Source: Zygnema cylindricum
Taxonomy: Eukaryota; Streptophyta; Zygnematophyceae; Zygnematales; Zygnemataceae
Direction of reading: 5' to 3'
DNA: 28,975 nt
NCBI GenBank assembly: GCA_037447655.1
Contig: JBBHKE010003179.1
Span: forward strand, 1-28,975
The notes below the pieces were generated by a model, which worked only from the letters and a program-made list of their open reading frames with translations, had not been told where the DNA came from and ran no database searches. The position numbers and the translations under genes were made by a program. Numbering within the stretch: the first letter of the stretch is position 1; each line of letters opens with the position of its first letter. Positions 1 to 14,849 of this stretch are shown here, piece after piece.

Positions 1-193
1 AAATTTAGCAATAACAATATCAAATGAAAGATTTTTTTTTTTTTGTCTTAGGTAGTTGGCATATCGAATGATAAATAATAAAAAAAAAAATCGGGAAGCC
101 ATGTCGGAAAATCTACGTTCTAATGACGTCACAAGGTAGCATGACTTCGCAGTGTCACAAAACCCTAAAAATCCACAATGTCACAAAAAAATC

Positions 194-227
194 GACGTCT
201 ACAACCGTCGCCGTTTTTGTAGACGTC
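194..227. repeat. Perfect 11-bp inverted repeat (hairpin)
   Basis: GACGTCTACAA at 194-204 is matched by its exact reverse complement at 217-227, with a 12-bp spacer. Related GACGTC/GTCTACAA words occur in the C-family elements near 2350-2460 and 13200-13300, so this is probably a decayed fragment of that family rather than a regulatory site. Confidence 0.5.
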
Positions 228-763
228 ACTAATTTTAGGAAGTTTCGTACTCTTCTACATTTTATTTTGTGGACTGTCGCACATTTTGTAAACATCTACA
301 ATTGTTACGTATTTAAAGTACCAAAGACCTACGTAACGATTGACTGGTGAACAATTTGAAAAGTACACTAAAAAATGCCTGAACATCCAAAGTAACGTTC
401 TAAAGTATCAGATACATAGGCACACGACCTTACTCACAAATATAATGTTATTAACCGATTTTTGTATGCTCGAAAATTAAATTTCGTACTTTTAAATGTA
501 GATTAACTCTCCTCGCCGATGTCCGTATGCGGTTATATTGAATTGCGTACTCTCTAGTATAGATTAACTCTCTGCGCCAAATTCCGTACGCTCCAATGTG
601 AACCAACTCTTTTTCAGTATGTATCGCAAATGATTACGTTTCAGATTGTATTGTTTTGAAACGTAAGTAAACATGGACCTATATTAATCTATCTTTTACG
701 TACAATTTAAAGTTAGGTTTTGACTTATATTTTAGCGTATCTGGATTTGACACCTACAGCTAA

Positions 764-817
764 ATCCTATAGTTAACCCTAAATCCTACTGCCTAACCCT
801 AAATCCTACAGCCTACA
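764..817. repeat. Short minisatellite with telomere-like CCCTAAA
   Basis: About two and a half copies of a 21-bp unit (TAACCCTAAATCCTACTGCC). It contains the plant-type CCCTAAA heptamer, but heptamers are not adjacent, so it is not a true interstitial telomere array. Confidence 0.5.
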
Positions 818-1747
818 ACTTACAAGCTAAAAGTAATTTGTTTTTTGTTCCAATATTATTATTTTTGTCTTATTTTTTCTTTTTGTTTTCATTACTATTG
901 CCTTGGTCTTTTTGGTTTTTTTTTTTAATTATTGTTTATTGTTTTTTTTCTCTATTTTATTTTCCTCAAAGATAAGAGCTATACCACACTCATACAATGG
1001 GTGAAAGGACTCCAATATAAATACAAAACTCAATTAGCCATAAAAAGATGAGGGAGTGAAAACCTTGAAGAAAACAATATCATTCAAAAACTTTTACAAG
1101 ACATATAAAAAAGATACATCAAATATTAAAAATGATATCCATGAAGATCGCCAAGAAGGTATACGGGAAGCGTATTCTCTCAAATATTACAAAGGGTTTT
1201 CAACATTTTGGTTGGAGTTGGTTGAAAGATAGCGCAAAGAAAAAAAAATGGGAATGGAAATATACACCAATACTCAAGTGAGGTATGTATTGACAAAAAT
1301 ACTAAATCTTGTATTTCGTTGTTTCGATTCATGTTTGTTTTTTACTTTACACTTTATTTTATTGGATATTAAAATGGATATCTTGTTTTTTTTGCCTATC
1401 ACACTGTGTTTTTTGCTAATTGATTTTCCATGTGAAAAACTAAGATTTTTTTTTTAAGCATACATAATAATAACTTTACCTCTTTTGCATAATTGATGAC
1501 ATAGCATCGTAGTCGAAAGAAAAACTGTCCAAAAAATGTAGCGAACAAAATTAGATTTGCAAGAGAATTAACATTAATATAAGAGTTTAAACATTAATCT
1601 AAGAGTTACACTCAAAATTAAGAAAAAATCTCGTGGGAGGTGACTGTCGAGGAAAATTAATATTTGTCGAGAGAGATTGCAAAAAGACAAAATATTAAAA
1701 AGAAGAGCGACACGAACTGTTTTTTTGCAAAGGGAGATGTACCACTA

Positions 1748-1935
1748 CACCGCTCATTGTTATTAGTGTTAATAAGTCACTACTATTTATAGCCAAAAAT
1801 CACAAAATAGAGTTAACAACGTTATTTAAAGACGTGGACTACAACCTGCCACGTCTCCTTGCGTTAAATAGTATTATTAATCATAATTTTATATCAACAC
1901 TAATAAATGCTAAACGCTAATAACAACGAGCGTTG
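1748..1935. mobile_element. MITE family B, copy 1
   Basis: A 188-bp non-autonomous element. Terminal inverted repeats of about 30 bp begin CACCGCTCATTGTTATTAG at the left and read CAACGCTCGTTGTTATTAG on the opposite strand at the right. It is flanked by TA (1746-1747 and 1936-1937), a TA target duplication that suggests a Tc1/mariner-like mobiliser. The interior contains GACGTGGACTACAACCTGCC, shared with family B copies at 3.0 kb and 11.5 kb. No coding capacity. Confidence 0.7.
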
Positions 1936-2219
1936 TAGTTTTGTACTTTCCAGGTACGGGCGAGTACGGGTAGTTGCGAGAAATCGAGTTCCGGTTAAAG
2001 CTTTTATCGTTGTAAACACTTTTCGCGCAACGGTTAACAATTTTGGAGCGTGACATAACCCGGTCTGGCGTCGGGTACTTAGATTTTGAAAAAGAATAAA
2101 TTTGTCGGTTTCGGTTATCTAAAATTTTGACTTAAATTTGACTTTTGCGACCTCTGCTGTAGCCTAAAGCAGGACAAAATTTTGGCGCTGTGTTACACAA
2201 CCTATCGCTATTAGAGTTA

Positions 2220-2981
2220 GGGTATGTCCCCATGTACTTGTAACTTAGCGAACTTACTTTGTATTTTAGCGCGGATCCGCCGGACCCGGTTTTCAAGTGT
2301 CCCTATGTCTATAAGGACGAAATCGCAACTTACGCTTGTGACGATTGTATACGTCGACAATGCCTGTGACGGTTGTCAACGTCTACAATCTGTGGTCGCA
2401 CGTTATTTCTTGGAACTGCTTTGTGACGTCGCATGTCTTACCGTGACATTGTAGACGTACCTTCACGGTTGAAGAAGATGCGTTTTGCCCTTCGCGTCGC
2501 TTGTCCGCTCGAGGTGAAATGACATCGGAATTTGAAGACCCTTGTAAATAAAAATTCCGTACTAGACGAAAACGGACAAAATCAAACAAACTGTGTACTT
2601 TTTTTTGTCTTATTATAACGCAAACGGACAGAACATAGCGAACTATGTACTTTTCTTTGTCCTTGGAAATCGTAGGAAATTTTTCGAAATTTAAGGCACA
2701 TGCGAAAAAATGTTCCTATTTGTCAATCGAAAAAACCTAATTTTAAATCACATCGCGCATGTGTTTTAAACAAAGGTTTGAAGATGACGTTTTTTGTCGT
2801 AGAAGTGGGTTGAAAAGCACAAGACGACAAATTTTCGTACATCCTAAGTTCAAGGATGACGCAAATTGTACTCTACAAATTTGCGATTCCTTCGTACGGT
2901 TGCAACTTAGGCAGTACGGTGCTAAGTTTTACGGCAAAACGACAGAAAAAAAACCTTACTTATGCACATGGGGACACACCC
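2220..2981. mobile_element. Element family C, copy 1 (Harbinger-like ends)
   Basis: A 762-bp element with inverted ends GGGTATGTCCCCATGTACTT and, on the opposite strand, GGGTGTGTCCCCATGTGCAT. It is flanked by TTA on both sides (2217-2219 and 2982-2984). A TWA target duplication with GGG termini is typical of PIF/Harbinger-type MITEs; that assignment is inference. Open frames inside (for example 2224-2454 and 2759-3031) are not conserved between the C copies, so I treat them as non-coding. Confidence 0.75.
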
Positions 2982-3136
2982 TTATTAACACTAATTCAGC
3001 CGCCGTGTTTTTTTTGGCCGTAAAATCATAAAATAGTGCTGGCTACTTTATCCAAGCGAGTGGAGCACAATCTGCCACGGCTCCTTGTATAAAACTCATA
3101 TTTTATATTCTAATTTTGGAATTTGGATCATCACTA

Positions 3137-3684
3137 CACCGCCAATCGTTATTAGCGTTGTGTACGCTAATTCCGTCCCATTTTTTATTTTTTATTCTCC
3201 ATTAGTGTAGTTCATTCTATTTTTTTCTTTTTTTCTTTTTTTCTATTTAAGGTTTTTTTCAGTACGTTGTCTCTTAAGTAGAGTGGTGTACGGTCAGTGT
3301 CAGACGGTACTTTAATGTACCTTTTTAAGTTAAAAAGTACAATAAAATAGTTTTAGTAACCGCGGACGCATGAGAATGTGCGTTCTAAAAAGGAAAAAAA
3401 ACTAGGTCGTCAAAAATCCCGTTCGCACATATTTGTCCGACAGCCGCGTTTCGACCGTGTGAATGTATGATTTGCGTACGATTTATCAGATTGTGTAAGG
3501 ATACCTATATTAGTGTAAGCATGTTTGCGACCGACATTTATTTTATTAAAGATCCAAATTACCATAATCAAACAATTAGAATGTATGATTTTTTTCCAAA
3601 ATTTTCAAATTCTTAAATAGCGTACACCACAGTAATTATTTTTATACGCTAAAAAAACTTACACGCTAATAACGATTGGCGGTG
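3137..3684. mobile_element. Element family D, copy 1
   Basis: A 548-bp element with inverted ends CACCGCCAATCGTTATTAGCG and a nearly perfect reverse complement at the right, flanked by TA (3135-3136 and 3685-3686). The interior contains GTGGTGTACGG and a TACCTTTTTAA...AAAAGTAC motif shared with copies at 11.6 kb and 25.1 kb. It is inserted in family B copy 2. Confidence 0.75.
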
Positions 3685-3778
3685 TACTGTACTAAATAAT
3701 CAGCGCTAATAATGATGTGCAGTGTATGAAATCTGCACGAAATCTGTAATTCAAAATCTGTTTGACAGATTGACCTAA

Positions 3779-4484
3779 GGGTGGACTTCCATTAGCGAAA
3801 AAGTGGGGTTTTTTACTGAATGCCGTACCGTTTTTTACAAGTTCGTACATAAATTTGTTTTTTTCAACGAAAGCAACATTACAGAAAATTGTCCAGGGTT
3901 GTATGCGTAAATTAGGACCGTCGGATATAATTACACTTTTTATGCGTGACGCCACGTCACTAGCCGTTCAGTTTGTTAAGACCGAGCACAGGGAGGACAG
4001 TTCTCGAATACAGAACGTGTAAAAGTTAGCCGCGTGGAAAAGATCAATGCACATACATGATGGGCGCGCGCATTTGTGCGTACACGTCGCAATGGCCATG
4101 TGCCTTCCGCCACGGTGGCTGCGAATCCGCCGAAATCATCTCGTCACGCTCCCACCATCAAAGTTTGCCGCCGCCTTTTTGTCGTTGCGTTTTGAAATTT
4201 TGGGTAGTACATTTAATGCGCTCTGTACGAGTCATCAATTACCTCCGCTGGTACAGATATTATCTCCGCCGGTACAGATATTACCTCCGCCCGTACAGAC
4301 ATTGCGTTCTGACATTGCGTTCGAAGATTCTTTCAAGATTATAAACATCGAATATTAACCTCGTGTTACCAACCAGAATAAGCCACGCGAATAAAAAGTG
4401 ATTTACAAACGCGACCTAATGGAAGGCACGCCCTTCAGTAAAATGATCCGTACAATTACTGAGGCGTATAATGGAAGTCCACCC
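3779..4484. mobile_element. Element family F (Harbinger-like ends) next to the aquaporin
   Basis: A 706-bp element with inverted ends GGGTGGACTTCCATTA on both strands (the right end reads TAATGGAAGTCCACCC). It is flanked by TAA on both sides (3776-3778 and 4485-4487). The ends share the GGGTG start and TWA target with family C, suggesting the same mobiliser. The open frames inside are not credible genes. Its right end lies only 158 bp before the aquaporin ATG, so it probably occupies part of that promoter. Confidence 0.75.
4243..4305. repeat. 21-bp tandem repeat, 3 copies
   Basis: Three near-identical 21-bp units beginning CTCCGCYGGTACAGATATTA start at 4243, 4264 and 4285, inside element F. 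Confidence 0.8.
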
Positions 4485-4642
4485 TAATACTCTAATAGTC
4501 TTTCATAAGAACTTCCGAGTGTCAGCTTTTCTGGAAGCTTCTCTCTCCTACTTATTTTTTTCAGTTGTCTTTGATTTGGTTATTTGCCTACACAATCTTT
4601 TCAGGTTTTAGTTGCATCGCCTTTTTTTCTTCTGCTCTCTCT

Positions 4643-9444
<4,802 letters not shown>

Positions 9445-10040
9445 ACATTCTGTGAAGAAGTTCGATATGGTTTTAATTTATAGGTGTGGGCTCTAATATA
9501 TTAAGGTGGGTTTTAATTTATAGACGTTGGTTATATTTTATAGACGTGAGCATAAAGGACAACAATCCAAAAGCAGTTGTATATGATTTATTTATTTTTA
9601 TGTCGAAAATATTTTTCAAGAATTCGCTATCTAGTTGTTTGCAACTTTGTAGCATTGGAATCTATCTCCTGCAACGATTTTGAGGTCGAGAAAAGTCACT
9701 TTTGTTTAAAAGATAAGCAACAAAGTGTAAACTTAGTTGCCAGATTAATTTAAAAGTGGATTCTTTTCTTTTTTCTGCACACAGTTTTGTTTCAGCTTTT
9801 CCTTCCTTTTGTTTCCATGTACTTGGAAGGCTTTTCGTTATACATTTTAAGTTGAGCTTGTTATTATTGTTAGCTTATTTTTTGTTTTCACTGTCAGCCT
9901 CGTTTGGTTAAGCTATTCATGTGAATTTTAGGGATGGAAGTTAATTTTCGAACACTCTTTATTTTACTTTTTATTCACTCGTTATGCCGAAACTCGTGGC
10001 ATTCATAACTATGTCAAATATGCAAGGAGTAGAGCCGGTA
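9445..10040 (+). other. 3' flank of the NIP gene
   Basis: Positions 9466-9552 hold three to four degenerate copies of a roughly 28-bp unit (GGTTTTAATTTATAGACGT). I see no canonical AATAAA close to the stop codon. The rest is AT-rich and carries no recognisable exon. Confidence 0.5.
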
Positions 10041-10255
10041 CGCCGTGAATCGCTTAGTGTTAATATTTGTTTCGCTGTTTAAAACACCATTTCTCTGTGC
10101 ACACTTATCGGATTGGAAATCCGATGGTTCCGATTGAAAGACAAGGTTCTCACCTCTCGATTGGTGGTCTCCAATCATAAATCGGACAGGTGTGGATGGA
10201 GAAATGATGTTTTCAGTGGCGAAAAAAACATTAACACTAAAAGCAATTCACGGTG
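10041..10255. mobile_element. MITE family A, copy 1
   Basis: A 215-bp foldback element with arms of about 70 bp. The ends CGCCGTGAATCGCTTAGTGTTAAT and, on the opposite strand, CACCGTGAATTGCTTTTAGTG are flanked by TA (10039-10040 and 10256-10257). The interior GATTGGTGGTCTCCAAT is shared with copies at 11.98 kb and 19.58 kb. Confidence 0.75.
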
Positions 10256-11395
10256 TAGTTGCGGTTTCTAGACTACAACGGGAATAAACATCGAAAATTA
10301 CATGAGAAAAACATAAACCGAACCAATCGACAATAACACAACTCAGTCTACAAATAGCGGTATGACGGTTGGTTTAGGTTGTTTTAAAGTGTTTTACTAA
10401 TTTTTCTCAAGAGTTCTATGCGTCAAAACTTGTCGACGGCACATTCTTCATGGTTTACCACTCGTGAATGCAAAAAAGTGACTTGAGAAAAAATAAAGCA
10501 TGATATCAAAAGATGTCAAAAATACAACATTGCTTACTTGGCACTAAGGTGTAGCTTTTCTAGGATTTTTTTACAATTTGTACGACCTCTTTGGTTATGT
10601 TCGTGACGCGTTTGATGATGTCATTTGACGTCCATAGTTAGTCGGTCGATGTCAAAATAAATTTACCATTAGAAGTTTCTTATCCTGGAAATTTAGTGCG
10701 AATATTGCAATTTTTATTTGAATCCATAGGTTCCAAACAAATTTGGACTACTGAAAGGTACTAATTCAGAGATTTGGATCCCCTTTTTTTTCATTTTTTG
10801 TTGGTATGCCGTCGTGGGTCACACAATAGTCATCGTTACATAGTGAACCTAACAAAATCAAATTTATAACAATTAAGTGACCCATGTCGCGTTTTTAGAC
10901 AAACAAAGAGGTCAACATTTTCCAGTTAAGCTGATACGCCAATAAAAGCTATGGAATAAGCAAAAAAAAAACGGCGACGAAATGTTCAAAATATTGATAG
11001 TGTCGAAACACACATAAAAACATAAAGCATTAAACCCCTAAATGCCGGAGCATGACATTAGCCTTAAATCCACCTAAGGTGCTTGGTTGAGATAGTCGTT
11101 TTTGCAAATACGTAAATCTTTCGAACGAATTTAATCCAAATATTCACAGTGTTAGATTTTGTCTCTTTGTACATGTAGACCTTAATACGAAGTTTTGGCG
11201 CCTACTTTTCCGTTTAAACCACGGCGTGCGATGTTTCAAAACCTGACATAGTGACATGGTTTGCAGAGCCTCTGTGAAACATCCCACAGCATGGTTTAAA
11301 CAAAACGTGATGTTTAAACGAGAAGTACGCTGCCAACTTTTCGTATTGACGGGTACATTTGTGGAGTGACAAACGGTAACGCTGGACGATAACTA
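10256..11395. other. Intergenic DNA, nothing recognised
   Basis: AT-rich sequence with no credible exon. Weak inverted words occur (GTGGGTCAC near 10815 and GTGACCCAT near 10879), but no complete element can be delimited. Confidence 0.5.
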
Positions 11396-11593
11396 CACCG
11401 CCAATCGCTATTAGAGTATATAACGCTAATTCGGTGCCCCTAAATTTTGACCTCAAAACCTGAAATAGAATTAATAATGCTATTTAAGTACGTGGACCAT
11501 AATCTGCCACGTCTCAGGCACTAAATTAGAATCAATAACGCTAATTTTTATTTGACGCTATTTAATCCTTGACTCTTATAGCGATTGGCGGTG
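11396..11593. mobile_element. MITE family B, copy 3
   Basis: A 198-bp element with ends CACCGCCAATCGCTATTAGAG and, on the opposite strand, CACCGCCAATCGCTATAAGAG, flanked by TA (11394-11395 and 11594-11595). The interior shares ACGTGGACCATAATCTGCCACGTCTC with copies 1 and 2. Confidence 0.75.
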
Positions 11594-11600
11594 TACACTA

Positions 11601-11973
11601 CACCGCGAATCGTAATTAGAGTAGATTACTCTAATTCGGTCGCTCGAAATTTCGACTCTATCACATGAAATAGAGTAGATGATTATAATTTTTCATTATT
11701 CTATTTAAGGTAAAGTTTAATTAGCGTTTTTAATTCTAATATAGGCTCGTTTTAAATAGTGTGGAGTACGGACGACTTCCGACCGTGCAAAATTGTACTT
11801 TATTAAGTAAAAAAGTACATATAATGGTTTAATACAGGCCGTTATCGTGTATCTGCGTTTTAACAAACCACGTAGTGCAAACGTCATAGTGACGATAAAC
11901 TGTACGTTTTGCCAAATTCTGTACAAATACCTTATTTACAGTAGAGGATATTAGCGTGCCAAATTAGAGTACT
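11601..11973. mobile_element. Element family D, copy 2 (right end unclear)
   Basis: Begins CACCGCGAATCGTAATTAGAG after a TA at 11599-11600, only 7 bp beyond MITE B copy 3. The interior (GTGTGGAGTACGG, then AAAAAAGTACAT) matches D copies at 3.2 kb and 25.2 kb. The right inverted end is not found before MITE A copy 2, so the element is probably truncated or interrupted there. Confidence 0.55.
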
Positions 11974-11975
11974 TA

Positions 11976-12173
11976 CCGTGTATCGTTACTAGTGTAAATG
12001 TTGTTTTTGTCGCTTAAAAACATCGTTTCTCCGTACACGCTTGTTGGTTTTGGATCTGACAGTTGCGATTGAAAGCCAAGATTCTCACCTTCCCATAGGT
12101 GGTCTCCATGTGAAAATTAGGCAAATGTGTACGGAGAAAATATGTTTTAAGTGGCACTAATAGCGATACATGG
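11976..12173. mobile_element. MITE family A, copy 2
   Basis: A 198-bp element. The ends CCGTGTATCGTTACTAGTG and, on the opposite strand, CCATGTATCGCTATTAGTG are flanked by TA (11974-11975 and 12174-12175). The inner arms CTCCGTACACGCTTG and GTGTACGGAGAAAA, and the CATAGGTGGTCTCCATG centre, match copy 1. Confidence 0.7.
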
Positions 12174-12310
12174 TATACTACCTGCGAAAAGAAAGATTTT
12201 AAGATTTTCATCAAATGCGTCGGGGCGAAAAAAAATCAAATGTGAATTTAACAATTTGAATTCTAGTACGGCAAAAGATTTTATTTGCTAGCCCTAAATT
12301 TCATGGCTAA

Positions 12311-13700
12311 GGGTATGTCCCCATGTACTTGAAACTTAACGAACTTACTTTGTTTTTTAGCGCAGGTCCGACGGACCCGGATTTCAGGTGTCTCTATGTG
12401 TAAGGGTGCGTCTCTATGTACTTCAAACTTAGGGATTTTTCCTTGGTTTTTAGCGCAGATCCGGCGGGCCGGATTTCGGGTGTCCATATGTGTACCAAAC
12501 GAAGTTGTTACTTAAGGGCGTGACGATTGTATACGTCGACAATGCCCGTGACGGCTGTCGACAGTGTACAATCTGTGATGACGCACCAAATTGTGAAAAA
12601 TTGCCCTTAGAACGTCGCGAGAATGCGAGGCTGCGTGAGAGAGGCGGCATGTGCGACTTGCTAGGGCACCCTCAAAGATTTCTCAGGATTTCGTCAAATG
12701 GCATCGGAATTTTCAGACCCCTGGAATGGAAAAGTCCTTAACAAACGAAACGCGACAAAACATAGCAAATTGTGTACTTTGATTGACGCACACGGAGAAA
12801 ACATAACGAATAGTGTACCTTTCGTCGTCGCTTGAATTCGTTTGAATTTTTGTAAAAAAAATTACACGTGCGAATAGGTGTTCCTATTTGTTTCTGAAAA
12901 ATGCTTTGTTTTAAAACACATCGGCCCTGTATTTTAAAGAAAAGTTTGAAGACGACGTTTTTTGGCGTGGCCGTGGGTCGAAGAACACAACACGAAAACA
13001 AACAGTACATCTTAAACTCGATGATGACGCAAAATGTACTTCCCTTTTTTTGTATTACATTTGAATCTTACGCGGTACGGCTCTAAGTTTTACAAGAAAA
13101 CGACAGAAAAAAAAATCCTTACTTTGGCACACAGAGACGCACCCTAACACCGAAATTCTAACGTAAATGTGTGACAATTGTATACGCCGACAATGCTCGT
13201 GACGGCTACCAACATCTACAATCTGTGATGACGCACGTTAATTTTTGAAACTGCTTGTGACGTCGCATGTCTTACCGTGACATTGTAGACGTACCGCTTT
13301 CTAGCTTGCGACGTTTCATGGTTGAAAGAGATGCGCTTTCAATTTGATCCTCCTGCCTGGTCGACGTGAAATGGCATTGAAATCTTGAGACCCTTGCAAA
13401 AAAAAATCCGTACCTGACGGAAACGGACAAAACAAAACAAATTGTGTACATTTGCTCGTCGCTTGAAAATTGTTTGAATTTTTTTGAAAATTTTGAGCAG
13501 TGAGTATATGTGTTCCTATTTGTTTAGCGAAAATACTTTGATTTAAAAGCCATCGCCGATGTGTTTTAAAGAAAAGTTTGAAGCTGGCGTTTATCGACGT
13601 GGCCGTGGGTCGAAAACACAATACGACAACATATAGTACATTCTAAGTTCGATGATGACGCAAATGTACTTCTACTTTTTTTGATTTCTTTCGGTGTATT
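12311..13700. mobile_element. Element family C, copy 3 (outer, interrupted)
   Basis: The left end GGGTATGTCCCCATGTACTT follows TAA at 12308-12310. The element runs to 12400, is interrupted by copy C2, and resumes at 13149. The join across the insertion (CTATGTG-TAA-CACCGAAATTCTAACG...) aligns with the uninterrupted copy C1 near 2300-2350. The right end is decayed near 13700 (a possible relic at TTCCCATGTG). Confidence 0.65.
12404..13145. mobile_element. Element family C, copy 2, nested in copy 3
   Basis: A 742-bp element with ends GGGTGCGTCTCTATGTAC and, on the opposite strand, GGGTGCGTCTCTGTGTGCC, flanked by TAA (12401-12403 and 13146-13148). It is about as long as C1 (762 bp). Apparent minus-strand open frames (12738-13010 here, 13316-13621 in copy 3) resemble each other because the DNA repeats are related; the C1 copy has stops in that frame. 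Confidence 0.75.
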
Positions 13701-13940
13701 CCCATGTGTTGAAGTAAGGGTTTTTATTTGTCTTTGTCTTCCAAAACAGAGCCAAAAAAAAATATAAATAAATAAATAAAAATCAATAGTACAAAACCAT
13801 GTTGATTTCAGAAAGCTTTAAGTCTTAGTGAATTAGTAGGACAACAGGAAGACAAATCTACAAGGACACGGGTCATCACTTAAAGCACTTCTACAAGTAT
13901 CTTGGATTGGCACTTACATCCACTTCACACATCAAGGGGA

Positions 13941-14154
13941 GACAACGCAGTTGCGATGCAGCAATGCAACTGCGATGCGATGCAGCAACGCAGCTGCGAT
14001 ACAGCAACGCAGCTACGACGCAGTCAAAACAACACAGCTGCGACTAAGTTAAGACAACGCAACTGCGATTACATTTGATATGTTCCGTACGGACGACGCA
14101 GCTACGGATACTTTGATATGATTCAGTATAGTACAGAGCAGTTGCGATAGATAT
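13941..14154. repeat. Minisatellite of CAGCTGCGAT type
   Basis: Degenerate units of roughly 18-22 bp centred on ACAACGCAGCTGCGAT, with more GC than its surroundings. It lies just before the plus-strand copia remnant, perhaps in its long terminal repeat. Confidence 0.7.
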
Positions 14155-14249
14155 GAATATAGTTATATCAGCGGTAGCTTAGTGGTAGCTCAGTGGTAAC
14201 TTGATAGATTAGTAATAGCTTGGCGGTTTGGCGTACCTCTCAGGTACAC

Positions 14250-14261
14250 TGGTATCATCGG
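14250..14261 (+). other. Possible primer-binding site of the plus-strand copia remnant
   Basis: TGGTATCATCGG matches the first eight bases of the usual initiator-Met primer-binding site of plant LTR retrotransposons (TGGTATCA...), then diverges. It lies 279 bp before the gag start, a reasonable distance. If right, the left LTR ends just before 14250. Confidence 0.35.
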
Positions 14262-14528
14262 TACAACACAAGTATAAGACTTAGGACTCAGAATAGAAAA
14301 TGTATCCAGACTTCCAAGTAGTAAACTGCAGACATTTTTTGGGAAACTTCTGAGTATTATATCTTGAGTGTTTTCGAGTCAATTGTGCTGAAACTTTAGG
14401 AGTTGTTAGTGTTTATGCTACTCTATATTTTGATAGAGTTTTGTGAGGTTTAGTTGCTTGTATAAGATTTGGTGAGCACTTTAAAACAGCTGTTTGATAG
14501 GATTCTTGATAGCTTCTGAGAGTGTATC

Positions 14529-14849
14529 ATGTCTACTTCTACTACTACTACTGCTCCTCCACCTGCACCAGTGGTCGTAGAACAACAGGTTATGGGCATG
14601 TCATCGAGAATTCCTATCTTTTCCGGGGAAAAGTATGTTTACTGGGCGGATATGGTGTAGACACACTTTGAGAATGTCAATCTTTTGGACATATTGGATG
14701 GTTCGCAGAATGAATCTGATCCGTCATAGTCTAAGAAAAATACGCAAGCTCGGTCTATTCTGAAATTTTGTATATCTGAGGACTTAGCTATGTCTCAGAT
14801 AAAAATGAAAAAAACAAATGATATCTGGAAATCTCTTAAACTAGCTTAG
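14529..14849 (+). pseudogene. Ty1/copia gag, N-terminal fragment, plus strand
   Basis: Starts MSTSTTTTAPPP and reads through IPIFSGEKYVYWADMV, LLDILDG, ARSILKFCISEDL and NDIWKSLKLA. This is the usual order of the copia gag N-terminal domain: F-x-G-x-x-Y-x-x-W, a DIL motif, then W-x-x-L. Two in-frame TAG codons (14658 and 14727) break it. Homology stops at about 14845, where an oppositely oriented copia fragment begins. Gag would package the element's RNA; this copy is dead. Confidence 0.75.

Larger units (their letters stand above)
1..1747. other. AT-rich intergenic DNA, no gene seen
   Basis: No credible exon was found; the open frames here are short and of low complexity. Positions 194-204 and 217-227 form a perfect 11-bp inverted repeat around GACGTC, in sequence resembling the interior of the C-family elements described below. 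Positions 764-817 hold a degenerate repeat of about 21 bp containing CCCTAAA, the plant telomere heptamer sense, but with only two full heptamers. The rest is poly-T and poly-A rich and unassigned. Confidence 0.6.
2196..3724. mobile_element. MITE family B, copy 2, split by two later insertions
   Basis: The left end (CACAACCTATCGCTATTAGAG) follows a TA at 2194-2195. The right end, on the opposite strand CACTGCACATCATTATTAGCG, precedes a TA at 3725-3726. The B-family interior is recognisable at 2985-3130 (ATCTGCCACGGCTCC). Element C1 (2220-2981) sits inside it with a TTA duplication, and D1 (3137-3684) with a TA duplication. Removing both leaves an element close in layout to copies 1 and 3, which supports this nesting order. 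Confidence 0.7.

Noticed and set aside
764-817. Interstitial telomere array
   Set aside because: Only two CCCTAAA words in a longer degenerate unit.
4565-4642. Earlier start for the NIP gene at 4565
   Set aside because: That frame has no ATG before 4643; 4565 is TTG. A TTTTCAG acceptor-like site at about 4598-4604 suggests this is 5' UTR.
12738-13621. Two minus-strand frames that resemble each other (FRPTAT...FKLFFK...QSIF.KQIGT)
   Set aside because: The similarity follows from related repeat DNA (C2 and C3). The third copy, C1, has stops in that frame, so there is no sign of coding selection.
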